Source: an uncultured Oscillospiraceae bacterium (lineage in GTDB: Bacteria > Bacillota > Clostridia > Oscillospirales > Ruminococcaceae). From it: DNA of 16,209 nucleotides. Under the pieces are notes generated by a model that was not told the origin of the DNA, ran no database searches, and worked only from the letters and a program-made list of their open reading frames with translations. The position numbers were made by a program, and so were the translations under genes. Positions 1 through 8,308 of this stretch are shown in pieces. The first letter of the stretch is position 1; each line of letters begins with the position of its first letter. The stretch spans positions 1 to 16,209 of the forward strand of contig UQSL01000045.1 of assembly GCA_900543705.1 (NCBI GenBank), given 5' to 3'.

Positions 1-44
1 TACAGGAACTATAACTAGGAAAAACAGATTGTATAAGGAAAAAA

Positions 45-73
45 TTGCAAAAGGCGGGCAAGTGTGATACAAT
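45..73 (+). promoter_or_regulatory. Vegetative promoter P1
   Basis: TTGCAA at 45-50 and TACAAT at 68-73 are separated by 17 bp, a near-consensus sigma-A promoter. Transcription would start at about 80. It drives the structured leader or small RNA that ends at the terminator at 251-291. Confidence 0.65.
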
Positions 74-79
74 AAAGTC

Positions 80-291
80 GACAGAAATCGACACTGATAG
101 TGGAGAGAGACTGGAGAAATTATTGTGAAACGGTAGATGTGTTTGCAAGCCGGCTGCACCAAACAGCAACTATTTTTTTGCAGGAGTCCTATGAACCCAG
201 TGAGCCAATGAACTTGAAAAGATAAAATCGTATAGTTTATACAAAGTCCAGGAGATATCTGTGGCAAATGCACAGATGTCTCCGTTTTTTT
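80..291 (+). ncRNA. Leader or small RNA of about 210 nt, family not recognised
   Basis: This stretch lies between promoter P1 and a strong intrinsic terminator and has no credible open frame. Local structure includes GTCGA/TCGAC (77-81 with 88-92) and GCTG/CAGC around 153-167. GGAGA at 102-106 and TGGAGA at 112-117 could pair with TCTCC at 279-283 in the 3' arm of the terminator, which would allow a terminator/antiterminator switch. I looked for conserved cores of T-box, glycine, SAM, TPP, lysine, cobalamin, FMN, c-di-GMP and fluoride elements and saw none. It could be an attenuator of the operon below or an independent small RNA, because a second promoter lies between it and the first gene. 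Confidence 0.4.
251..291 (+). terminator. Intrinsic terminator or attenuator
   Basis: A 13-bp stem pairs 251-263 with 271-283, with one G-U pair and a 7-nt loop. It is followed by G and seven T residues (285-291). It ends the leader RNA roughly 200 bp before the first structural gene. Confidence 0.85.
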
Positions 292-384
292 ATAATTTAT
301 GAACTGTAAATCGGAGGATAATACTGAGAAATTAAAAATAGTGATAGAGCCGATCAGGATAATAATACAAAATAAAGCCATATA

Positions 385-413
385 TTGAATAAATACGGCA
401 AATATAGTAGAAT
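385..413 (+). promoter_or_regulatory. Operon promoter P2
   Basis: TTGAAT (385-390) and TAGAAT (408-413) are spaced by 17 bp inside a very A+T-rich stretch between the attenuator-like terminator and the carrier protein gene. Transcription would start near 420. A strong AAGGAGGA ribosome binding site follows at 483-490. This is the most likely promoter of the biosynthetic operon. Confidence 0.6.
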
Positions 414-497
414 AAAAGAAAATTGGGAATACAAGGAAAGTAAGTTAAATCGTGAGATTTGATAAATTAATTACCAAAAAATAAGGAGGAACCCATC

Positions 498-752
498 ATG
501 GAACAGAAACTCAAAGAAATCTTAACCCGCATTTCCACTTCTTCTTATTCTCCGGATGATATCCGGGAAGATACCGATCTGGTCATGGATTTACAGTATG
601 ATTCCGTTCAGTGGATCACCCTGATTGTGGAACTGGAAGAACAATTCTCAGTAGAGTTTGAAAATGATCTCTTGCTAATGGAATCCCTCCAAACCTATGG
701 TCAGCTGAGGCGTACACTTTCCGACATGCTTAAAAAGGAGGAGTCCAGATGA
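498..752 (+). CDS. Acyl/peptidyl carrier protein
   Basis: An 84-residue free-standing carrier protein, normal length for the family. The phosphopantetheine attachment serine is S36 in the motif DLQYDSVQWI (residues 31-40), which matches the usual DLxxDS pattern. The helix-rich, acidic sequence around it (residues 40-56) is also typical. It would carry an acyl or aminoacyl thioester in the cytoplasm. The start is fixed by AAGGAGGA at 483-490. It overlaps the next gene by 4 bases (ATGA), so the two are translationally coupled. The direct link to two adenylate-forming ligases points to secondary metabolism rather than fatty acid synthesis, and it is not the usual AcpP sequence. No phosphopantetheinyl transferase is in the window, so one encoded elsewhere must activate it. 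Confidence 0.9.
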   Translation: MEQKLKEILTRISTSSYSPDDIREDTDLVMDLQYDSVQWITLIVELEEQFSVEFENDLLLMESLQTYGQLRRTLSDMLKKEESR

Positions 753-1999
753 ATACTCAGGTAAAACTGCAAAAAATCGTTCGGCACGCCTACCATACGG
801 TTCCGTTTTATCACAGGCTTTTTGAGGAAAGCCATCTGACGCCGGAGGACATCACCTGTGTTAAGGATCTTTCCAAGCTCCCGATCCTCGTTAAAGAACA
901 ACTCCAGAGCGAGGTACATGACCACCTCTCTTCCAGCTACAGTGTCCAATATATGAATGGGCTGCTCATCGAAAAACGGACATCCGGCTCAACCGGAAAA
1001 TGCCTGAAGATCTTCTGGTCCATCTCCGACAGTACGCTGAGTGACGCGGGCGCTTGGAAATATCGGGGAAAGTGGTATGGAGTTACCCCACAGGATCGTT
1101 ATCTGAGCTTTCATACGACACTGTATGCGGGCAACCGTCTGATTCAAAACCAGGAGATTCTACAAAAGGAGCATGGGGTGAATTTGTCCATAAATAAGAT
1201 GAACCTTCACCGTGCAAATCTGAAGGAATACTACCGGCGGATCAAAGAATTTAACCCCGGTTTGATTTTGGGACAGCCCAGTATTCTGGAAATTTTAGCG
1301 GGATTTTTGTTGGAAAACCATTTGACGCTAGACGGTGTCCGATACATAGAAATGACAGGAGAGTACCTGACCAGGGCGGTTCGTGACCACATTGGACGGG
1401 CCTTTCCTCAGGCGAAAATTGCCAATATGTATGGCTCAAACGAAACTGGGACGATTGCCTTGGAATGTCCAAACGGCCACATGCACTTGGTGGAATCAAA
1501 TACAGTGGTGGAAATCGACAAACAGAATCCGGAAGACGAGGATGGGAATGTCCTGGTCACCAGTCTGCGCAATACGGCAATGCCAATTTTGCATTATGCA
1601 CTAGGGGACCGCGCAAAAATATTTTCTGTGGAATGTGAGTATGCATCCTCCCCAGCCATTGAGGTAACAGCAGGACGTGTCGGACAGACAATCCATCTGC
1701 CGAATGGGGAGGTAAAGGGATGCTACGTGTTGCTGCACCCGGTCGAATATATTAACAACGATCTGAATAACCCGATTACCCAGTTCCAAGTTGTACAAAA
1801 GACGCCGGACACCTTTGATGTCTATCTGGCACTGGCTCCACAATTTAAAAACTGGAAGAAAGCGATTTCAGAAATCTATGAGCGGGAAGCAGCTGTGGCA
1901 GTCGGCGCGGGTCTGACCTGGAATTTTCACTTTGAAGAAAAACTTTTCCCAGATGAACACACGGGGAAACTACAGTTTTTTAAAAGCGAACTTAATTAA
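749..1999 (+). CDS. PaaK/CapK-type adenylate-forming ligase
   Basis: A 416-residue protein of the phenylacetate-CoA ligase (PaaK/CapK) branch of adenylate-forming enzymes. Visible hallmarks are the N-terminal VPFYHRLFEE segment typical of PaaK, the phosphate-binding loop TSGSTGK (residues 78-84), an A5-like core NMYGSNETGT followed by ALECPNGH, and a C-terminal HTGKLQFF segment. Family members activate carboxylic acids, often aryl acids, as acyl adenylates and pass them to CoA or to a carrier protein. With a carrier protein immediately upstream and overlapping it by 4 bases, thioester loading of that carrier is the likely job. The substrate cannot be predicted. The ribosome binding site AAGGAGGAG (735-743) lies inside the upstream gene. 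The length is normal or slightly short for the family. Confidence 0.85.
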   Translation: MNTQVKLQKIVRHAYHTVPFYHRLFEESHLTPEDITCVKDLSKLPILVKEQLQSEVHDHLSSSYSVQYMNGLLIEKRTSGSTGKCLKIFWSISDSTLSDAGAWKYRGKWYGVTPQDRYLSFHTTLYAGNRLIQNQEILQKEHGVNLSINKMNLHRANLKEYYRRIKEFNPGLILGQPSILEILAGFLLENHLTLDGVRYIEMTGEYLTRAVRDHIGRAFPQAKIANMYGSNETGTIALECPNGHMHLVESNTVVEIDKQNPEDEDGNVLVTSLRNTAMPILHYALGDRAKIFSVECEYASSPAIEVTAGRVGQTIHLPNGEVKGCYVLLHPVEYINNDLNNPITQFQVVQKTPDTFDVYLALAPQFKNWKKAISEIYEREAAVAVGAGLTWNFHFEEKLFPDEHTGKLQFFKSELN

Positions 2000-2052
2000 A
2001 ATCAATTGGTCAAGCATACTGATTTATTTGATAATTCGGGGAAGCGAATTTC

Positions 2053-3393
2053 ATGAATCGAAAAATTGGAATTGTAGGCGAAAATTCAGCGGAATATGTA
2101 AAGGCCCTGCTCAACATCTGGGAAGCGGGAGACTGTGCAGTCCTGTTGGATTGGCGTCTTCCGCCGGGGCAGGTTTTGGAAATGCTCTCCTTAAGTGGTG
2201 CACAGGAGTGCTATATCGATCGGCGTTTTGAGAGTCAGGATTTACAGAATTCTTCCCTTTACATCCACTGGATGGAGTCACCGGCGGGACAATCGGTATC
2301 GCTGTCACCGGATGATTTTCGGGATTTCCGGTTTCCAACAAGCGACGAGGATGCGGTTATTCTATTTAGTTCCGGGACGACGGGAAAATCAAAGGGGATT
2401 GTCCTCTACTTTCGCGCCCTATATGAAAATAGCGAGGCTGTGGCGGAGTATCTTCAGCCAAACCCGAATGACTGCTTTTATCTGGTCAAGGCGCTGTCGC
2501 ACTCCTCGACTCTGGTTGGGGAACTGCTGGTTGCCCTGCGGTTTAGCGCCCGTGTCATTCTGGCAGCGACGGTGCTTCCGCCGCGTGTAGCACTGCACAG
2601 TATCTGTGAAGAGAAGGCGACCATCCTCTGTGTCAATCCGGTTTTGCTTGAACTGTTTGCCAGGACTCAAGAGAGGCTGCACTTTCCTTTACCGCTTAGG
2701 GTAATTTACACGAGCGGGGCGGTTGCGGATAGGGCGCTGATGCTCCGCGCACGCGAAATTTTTGCCCCTATCCCTGTCCTGAACGTCTATGGCCTGAGCG
2801 AAGCCGGTCCACGGGTCAGCGCTCAACGCATAAACGGATATCATACGCCGGGGTCGGTGGGAGTGCCGGTACGGGGCGTCTCAGTAGAAATCCGACGGGA
2901 AAACGGAACCAGATGCACTTGGGGGGAGCAGGGAGTGCTATTCGTGAAAACCCCGAGCGCACTGAGCAGGTATCTCGGGGCGCCCTCTCCCTGTAGGGAT
3001 GGATGGATCAATACCGGGGATATCGGTGTCCTCGATGAAACAGGGGAGCTTTTTGTCCGTGGGCGAGCAGATGACGTCATCGTGCAGGGTGCGCACAATC
3101 TTGACCCCAATGGGATTGAAGCGGTTTTGAAGGAATGCCCGGGTGTGGAGAAATGTATGGTATTCGGCGTCCCGGATTCTCAGTATGGCCAAAGGGCACT
3201 CTGCATCTATGTTGCAAAGGAGAATTTCACTCAGCGGCTTTATCGGTATGCAAGGGAGCGGCTGGCAGACTATGAGATTCCAAAGGGATTCCTCCGGGTG
3301 CCCGCCATCCCTGTTACTGTGACGGGAAAACGTTCGAGAGCGCTTGCACGCTCTCAATATCTGGCGGCGAAGGAGGATAAGCTTCATGAGTAG
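2053..3393 (+). CDS. AMP-dependent synthetase/ligase (stand-alone adenylation enzyme)
   Basis: A 446-residue ANL-superfamily enzyme, shorter than the usual ~500 residues. The adenylation motifs appear in order: SSGTTGKSKG phosphate loop (residues 106-115), NVYGLSEAGP (A5), INTGDIG (A7), GRADDVIVQG (A8 hinge), and a C-terminal VTVTGKRSR carrying the expected catalytic lysine (A10). It therefore looks intact and should form an acyl or aminoacyl adenylate, most simply for transfer to the carrier protein encoded upstream. Having two different adenylate-forming enzymes suggests two building blocks, or one loading and one modifying step. The ribosome binding site is CGGGGAAG near 2037-2044, 53 bases after the previous stop. 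Its stop overlaps the protease start by 8 bases (ATGAGTAG). Confidence 0.85.
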   Translation: MNRKIGIVGENSAEYVKALLNIWEAGDCAVLLDWRLPPGQVLEMLSLSGAQECYIDRRFESQDLQNSSLYIHWMESPAGQSVSLSPDDFRDFRFPTSDEDAVILFSSGTTGKSKGIVLYFRALYENSEAVAEYLQPNPNDCFYLVKALSHSSTLVGELLVALRFSARVILAATVLPPRVALHSICEEKATILCVNPVLLELFARTQERLHFPLPLRVIYTSGAVADRALMLRAREIFAPIPVLNVYGLSEAGPRVSAQRINGYHTPGSVGVPVRGVSVEIRRENGTRCTWGEQGVLFVKTPSALSRYLGAPSPCRDGWINTGDIGVLDETGELFVRGRADDVIVQGAHNLDPNGIEAVLKECPGVEKCMVFGVPDSQYGQRALCIYVAKENFTQRLYRYARERLADYEIPKGFLRVPAIPVTVTGKRSRALARSQYLAAKEDKLHE

Positions 3394-4690
3394 AAAAGTC
3401 CACATTGCAGTGCTGGACGATGGGATTTTTTTTGGAAAATATCAGTTGCAGCCTCTTCGCCATAGTGCTAAGATTGAAAATGGAGTGTTGCAGCCCTCCT
3501 ATCAGAATCCCGAACGCAAAACAAGCCATGGAACCGTCTGTGCCGCTATCATCCATCTCTATGCACCGGAAGCTGAGCTGAGCAGTATCAAGGTCATCTT
3601 TGGGGAAAAGCGCACGGGAAACCCGGATGATTTGATCGCTGCGATAGACTGGTGCCTTACCCATCAGGTGGATTTGGTCCACCTGAGTATCGGAACCGTG
3701 GAAAGCCGGGATTTTCTCAAAATCGGGGCAAAAATCCATGTGGCTGCAAAATAGGGATTGCTATTTGTCGCAGCGCAGAGCAATTCCCGGCAGTACACCT
3801 ATCCGGCATGTCTGTCCGACGTTATCGGTGTAAGCCAGCGGCCAATTTACCAGCGAGCGCAGTTCCGGATGAACCGGAATGCACTCAACTGTGTGGAAAT
3901 CTCAGCGAGTTCGGTGCATGAGCTTCCCCTTCTGGACGGCTCGTTTCACTCCACCGCCATCTGCAATAGTTTTGCCGCTCCGCTGATTACCGCGAAAGCG
4001 GCTGGGTTCCTTGAAAAAGCGGGATGCCCACTTTCAAAAGAGGAGCTTTGCGGACTTCTTGCTAAGGACGGCGACTGTTTGGCAAAAACCCCCTACGATC
4101 CTTATTTTCAGGTGCTCAACGATTGCTATGCCCCCGAACAGGTTGCCGTACTGCGTGCCGAAGAAGTCAATCAGCCGATCAAAGGGGACAAGCGGTATCT
4201 GATTTTTGAGGATAAACTCAACCAGGAGCAAAGGAAGCAGGTGATATCCCTGCACCGCCGGTATCTGGAGCCGGGGGAATATGAGAGTAGGCTGCACATG
4301 CGGCAGACAGCGGAAGAAACCGAATTGCCCACCGTCTCCATTGATACCGGGGATACTCAGCTGGATGAACAGCTTGCAAGCCTGCTGGAGCAGGCCATCT
4401 ATACACAGAGCTATTATCCGGTTGTGCTGTCTTCTTGGATCAAAGATGCAGGGCGGGGCTGGTTTTTCTGCCCTGCCGGCTGGAATCCCTATCGTGTAGC
4501 GTGTACTCTGGCAAGGGATATCCGGCCGGATATCCTGGTATTATGCTCCTTGCGGGAGGACCGTGCAGATATCCGTGTCCATAGAACAGACGGGAGTTTT
4601 GTCATTGAATCGGAGGAAGGAGAGCAGGCCTGCTCGTCGGCCGAAAAGGCGATGGAAGACATATGCGGCCTGATTTTTGAGGATGAGTGA
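3386..4690 (+). pseudogene. Subtilisin-like (S8) serine protease with an in-frame TAG
   Basis: Read through one amber codon, this is a 434-codon cytoplasmic subtilase with no signal peptide. The catalytic set is complete: Asp11 in IAVLDDGI, His48 in TSHGTV, oxyanion Asn133 in VAAQSN, and Ser195 in CNSFAAP, an atypical form of GTSxAxP. The TAG at 3752-3754 (codon 123) sits between HVAAK and GLLFVAAQSN, in the variable position just before the oxyanion strand. Reading frame and homology continue unchanged on both sides, so it is a point nonsense change (for instance from CAG or AAG) or a readthrough codon. Residues after about 230 form a C-terminal region I do not recognise. The start follows AGGAGG at 3371-3376. 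A role in processing a product or protein of this operon is inferred. Confidence 0.8.
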
Positions 4691-6527
4691 GAAACAACAC
4701 AAAAAAACTCTTAAACAGCGTCTGGGCGCATCGTGCGCTTCGGTCTTATTTGCGTTGTCCCTTCCATTTCGGGTGGCACCGATTCTCTATCTGTTTTTTC
4801 TGTTGGTTCAGCTGCTCAGTTCCACGGTGCCCGCCGTCTCCATTTTACTGTTTCAGCGGATTATGGAAGAATTGGTGCTTGTCTACCAGGGAACGCTGCG
4901 CACGAGCATACTGGTGCTGCTGATTGGGAGCTACTTATTGCTTCAGGCACTTTCCTCACAGTTCTCCAATCTGATCCAGCTGTTTTCCTCCATGCTTTGC
5001 GATAAGGCCAAACGGTATATCGACTTGCAGAGCATGAAGCAGCTTGCCGCAATCCCGATGGCTCATTTTGATGATAAGGCTGACCAGGATACGATCCAGG
5101 TCATCATGGACAGCCAGTCGATGATTTCACAGACGATCACCTGGATTGTCACCATTCTGGGGTTCGTGTACACCTTCGTGTCAGTATCGGGCGTATTTTT
5201 CGCCCAGTATCCCTGGCTGGCGCTTCTGTTCCTGTTGACCTATGTACCGGGTACAATTGCCTCCTATCTGCTCAGCCGGAAGCTGGATCGATGGTCAATT
5301 GCCTCCGCACCGGAATTCCGTAAGAAAAATTATTACAAAAGACTGCTTACCCAGCCGGATTATGCAAAGGAACTTCGGCTGTTTCACCTGGAAGAAGAAT
5401 TCCGGGGACGTTATAATAGCCTGTGGAATAAATTGCGGGCACAAAAGGAAAATATTTTCCGAAAAGGGAACCGGCGTATGATGCTTACCACTATTTGCTC
5501 CAACCTGGGATACGTCCTTGTTGTATTCTTCGCTGTCTTTTGGACGTTATCCGGACGGATGGAGATTGCTTCCCTAACGATGGTAATCAGGGCAATCGGC
5601 TCGATGGGAGGAACTTTCCCGTCGCTTATTTCCAGCTGGGTCACCTATTTTGGGATTGTGAGCCCTCGAATCACGCAGTACCGGGAGTTTTTAAGCTGGG
5701 AAGGGGAACGGCAGACGGGCAGTAAGCAGCCTGCCTCCGGTGTTCCTGAGATTGCGTTTGAGAATGTGTGGTTTCGGTATCCGGGAAGCGGTACAGATGT
5801 ACTGCGGGGGGTATCTTTTGTCATCCATCCTGGAGAAAAGGTAGCGCTGCTCGGTATCAACGGCGCCGGGAAAAGCACGGTTTTGAAACTGATGATGCGC
5901 TTTTACCTGCCGGATCGGGGCAGGATTACCCTGAACGGGAGAGACATCCGGGAGTATGAACTTTCCGCTGTTCGAAATTTGTTTACCGCCTGCTTTCAGG
6001 ATGTGACCCGGTATGCATTTGATGTGATGGAGAATATCACCCTGTCGGATTTTGGCTGTGAAAATGCAGAGCTACGCGCGGTTGAGAGCGCAAAGAAAAG
6101 CGGGATTGATGAGGAAATCAATCGATTTGAGCAGGGCTACTATACTCCGTTGACAAGGATGTTTGACAAGCAGGGAAAGGAGCTTTCCGGCGGGCAATGG
6201 CAGAAAATTGCAATTGCCCGCGCGTTCTACCGGGATGCCCCGGTCGTCATTCTGGACGAGCCCTCTGCATCGCTGGACGCATTGGCGGAGGATCATATCT
6301 TTTCCTCCTTTTCCCGTCTGTGCAGGGAGAGGACGGGAATTCTTGTATCCCACAGGCTGTCGAATACGATCAGCTGTGACCATATTATTGTCCTCAAAGA
6401 CGGCGAGGTGATCGAGCAGGGAACTCATGAGCAGCTGATGCGGCGTGAGGGGCATTATGCATATCTCTACCATTTGCAGGCGGACCGGTACCGGAAGGAG
6501 GCAAAGGCAGATGCACAAGAAGGGTAA
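4683..6527 (+). CDS. ABC exporter half-transporter 1 (fused TMD-NBD)
   Basis: A protein of about 614 residues with an N-terminal multi-helix membrane domain (roughly residues 15-320) and a C-terminal ATPase domain. The ATPase domain has Walker A LLGINGAGKST, signature ELSGGQWQK, Walker B VVILDEPSASLD and the switch histidine in LVSHRLS. There is no C39 peptidase domain. It probably pairs with the next gene as a heterodimeric type IV exporter for the operon's product. ATG at 4683 is preferred over TTG at 4677: it overlaps the protease stop as ATGAGTGA, the same 8-base arrangement seen one gene upstream. Only a weak GAGG precedes it, so translation probably depends on coupling to the protease frame. 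The upstream amber codon could therefore lower its expression. Confidence 0.9.
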   Translation: MSEKQHKKTLKQRLGASCASVLFALSLPFRVAPILYLFFLLVQLLSSTVPAVSILLFQRIMEELVLVYQGTLRTSILVLLIGSYLLLQALSSQFSNLIQLFSSMLCDKAKRYIDLQSMKQLAAIPMAHFDDKADQDTIQVIMDSQSMISQTITWIVTILGFVYTFVSVSGVFFAQYPWLALLFLLTYVPGTIASYLLSRKLDRWSIASAPEFRKKNYYKRLLTQPDYAKELRLFHLEEEFRGRYNSLWNKLRAQKENIFRKGNRRMMLTTICSNLGYVLVVFFAVFWTLSGRMEIASLTMVIRAIGSMGGTFPSLISSWVTYFGIVSPRITQYREFLSWEGERQTGSKQPASGVPEIAFENVWFRYPGSGTDVLRGVSFVIHPGEKVALLGINGAGKSTVLKLMMRFYLPDRGRITLNGRDIREYELSAVRNLFTACFQDVTRYAFDVMENITLSDFGCENAELRAVESAKKSGIDEEINRFEQGYYTPLTRMFDKQGKELSGGQWQKIAIARAFYRDAPVVILDEPSASLDALAEDHIFSSFSRLCRERTGILVSHRLSNTISCDHIIVLKDGEVIEQGTHEQLMRREGHYAYLYHLQADRYRKEAKADAQEG

Positions 6528-8298
6528 GCGCTTTTTACAGGACTTTTCCTATAGTATCAAAATTCCCTATCAGGCCTCCCAGAAGTATTTTTTGCTTAAG
6601 GCGCTCACAACCGTTGTGCTGGCGGCACTCTCCTTCTTCGTATTGATGATATGGAGGGATACCCTTAATCTGGTGACCGATGCCGTGACCCGGACAAAAC
6701 AGATTTCGTTTGTCCGGATTGCTGTGCTTCTGGCCTTATATTTTGCCTGCTACATGGCGCAGAAATTCCTCGGTGTGGCGGATGAGCTCATCAAGTACAA
6801 GTATGACGATGCGGTAGAGGTCTACCTGGATAATATGATGGTGCGGAAGATTTCCGGCATTGATCTTGCCTTTTTTGACGACAGCGAGCTCGGGGACCAG
6901 GTGGCACATTCTTGGCGCATCCTCTCCTCCGTACAGATGACGGCTTGGAAAATGTTTACTCTGCTCGACTCTATTATTAAAATGGTGACCTCGTTTGTTT
7001 TGCTCTGCTCTTTGAGTATCTGGCTTGCCCTGTTTGTCGTTTTGTTGTCCATACCGGCGCTATTGCTTTCCCACAAGACGAGCCGGCTGCAGTACGAATT
7101 CCAAATGGAATCGGCGAAAAAGTACCGGCGCATGGATTATAATAAGGAGCTGTTTTACCGGGAATATGCACCGGAAATGCGACTCTATCAACTGGCGCCG
7201 CGCTTTATGGCAAATTATAAAAAGCTCTGGTCGCAGTGGTATGAAAGCCGAAAACGGGTCTCTGTTAAGACGAGTCTTATCAATGTGGGGAGCATGCTGC
7301 TGCTTTCCGCCGGGGATGTGGCGATGTATTTCGATCTGGTCCGGCAGCTCTTCGGGAGGCTGATCGGGATCGGCGATATCTCCTATTTCACCTCCTTGCT
7401 GAGTGGTTTTCGTTCCAATGTGAGCACCTTCTTGTTCCTGATGGCGGATATTATGCAAGGCTTTCAGGAGCTGCGCCGGGTACGGGAACTGATGGAAATG
7501 GAGCCAATCATGGAGCAAAGCGGGGCAAAACCTTTGGAAGAAATTCGGGAAATCCGCTTTGAACAGGTCAACTTTTCCTATCCGCGCCAGAAGGAGCCTG
7601 TTCTCAAGGACTGCACGTTTACAATCTCCTGCGGGGAAACCGTGGGACTGGTCGGGCTAAACGGCGCAGGTAAATCGACGATTGTCAAGCTCCTGCTCCG
7701 TTTTTATGATGTGACGGGCGGCTGTATTAAAATCAACGGCTTGGATATTCGGGAGTATGATCTTGCCAGCCTGCGGCGCGCATTCGGAGTCTTATTCCAG
7801 GACTTTGTGCGGTACAGTATGACGGCGAGAGAAAATATCGCCCTGTCGGACTGGGAGCATCGAGCGGATAGCATAAGGCTTGATCAGGTCTGCCGGCAGT
7901 CGGGAGTCTCCGATTTTATTCGTTCATGGGAGCAAGGACTGGATACTCCGCTGACCAGACAGTTTGATGATGGTGGGATGGAGCTTTCCGTCGGGCAGTG
8001 GCAGAAAATATCGCTTGCAAGGACGCTGTTTCGTGCCTGTAACTGCATTGTACTCGATGAGCCTTCCGCCTCGCTCGACCCGGAATCCGAACACCGGATT
8101 TTTGAACAGTTTAAAGCCCTGTCTGACGGCAGGACGGCACTGCTGATTTCCCACCGACTGTCCAACATCATGCTGTGCAGCCATATCCTTGTGCTGGAGG
8201 ACGGCAGAGTCGCACAGGAGGGGACTCACAGTGAACTGATGGCACAGGGCGGGGAATATGCGAGATTATTTACACTCCAGAGCCATAAATATCAATAG
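6511..8298 (+). CDS. ABC exporter half-transporter 2 (fused TMD-NBD)
   Basis: A 595-residue half-transporter resembling the preceding one: a membrane domain in roughly residues 20-330, then Walker A LVGLNGAGKST, Walker B CIVLDEPSASLD and LLISHRLS. The signature motif is LSVGQ instead of LSGGQ, a mild departure that fits one partner of an asymmetric heterodimer, although the Walker B glutamate is kept in both. The start at 6511 is set by AAGGAGG at 6495-6501 with a 9-base gap, and the gene overlaps the end of half-transporter 1 by 17 bases. The overlap and order indicate equimolar production. The substrate is unknown and is inferred to be the compound made by the ligase/carrier genes. Confidence 0.9.
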   Translation: MHKKGKRFLQDFSYSIKIPYQASQKYFLLKALTTVVLAALSFFVLMIWRDTLNLVTDAVTRTKQISFVRIAVLLALYFACYMAQKFLGVADELIKYKYDDAVEVYLDNMMVRKISGIDLAFFDDSELGDQVAHSWRILSSVQMTAWKMFTLLDSIIKMVTSFVLLCSLSIWLALFVVLLSIPALLLSHKTSRLQYEFQMESAKKYRRMDYNKELFYREYAPEMRLYQLAPRFMANYKKLWSQWYESRKRVSVKTSLINVGSMLLLSAGDVAMYFDLVRQLFGRLIGIGDISYFTSLLSGFRSNVSTFLFLMADIMQGFQELRRVRELMEMEPIMEQSGAKPLEEIREIRFEQVNFSYPRQKEPVLKDCTFTISCGETVGLVGLNGAGKSTIVKLLLRFYDVTGGCIKINGLDIREYDLASLRRAFGVLFQDFVRYSMTARENIALSDWEHRADSIRLDQVCRQSGVSDFIRSWEQGLDTPLTRQFDDGGMELSVGQWQKISLARTLFRACNCIVLDEPSASLDPESEHRIFEQFKALSDGRTALLISHRLSNIMLCSHILVLEDGRVAQEGTHSELMAQGGEYARLFTLQSHKYQ

Positions 8299-8308
8299 GA
8301 GAGTTGCT

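Noticed and set aside
191..225. Two overlapping micro-frames (MNPVSQ and MNLKR) behind AGGAG in the leader RNA
   Set aside because: They are very short, the spacing is only 4 bases for the first, and the codons show no attenuation-type bias. They are not enough to call a leader peptide or RiPP precursor.
80..291. A known riboswitch or T-box in the leader
   Set aside because: The conserved cores I know, for instance the T-box GGTGG element or the glycine and SAM cores, are not present.
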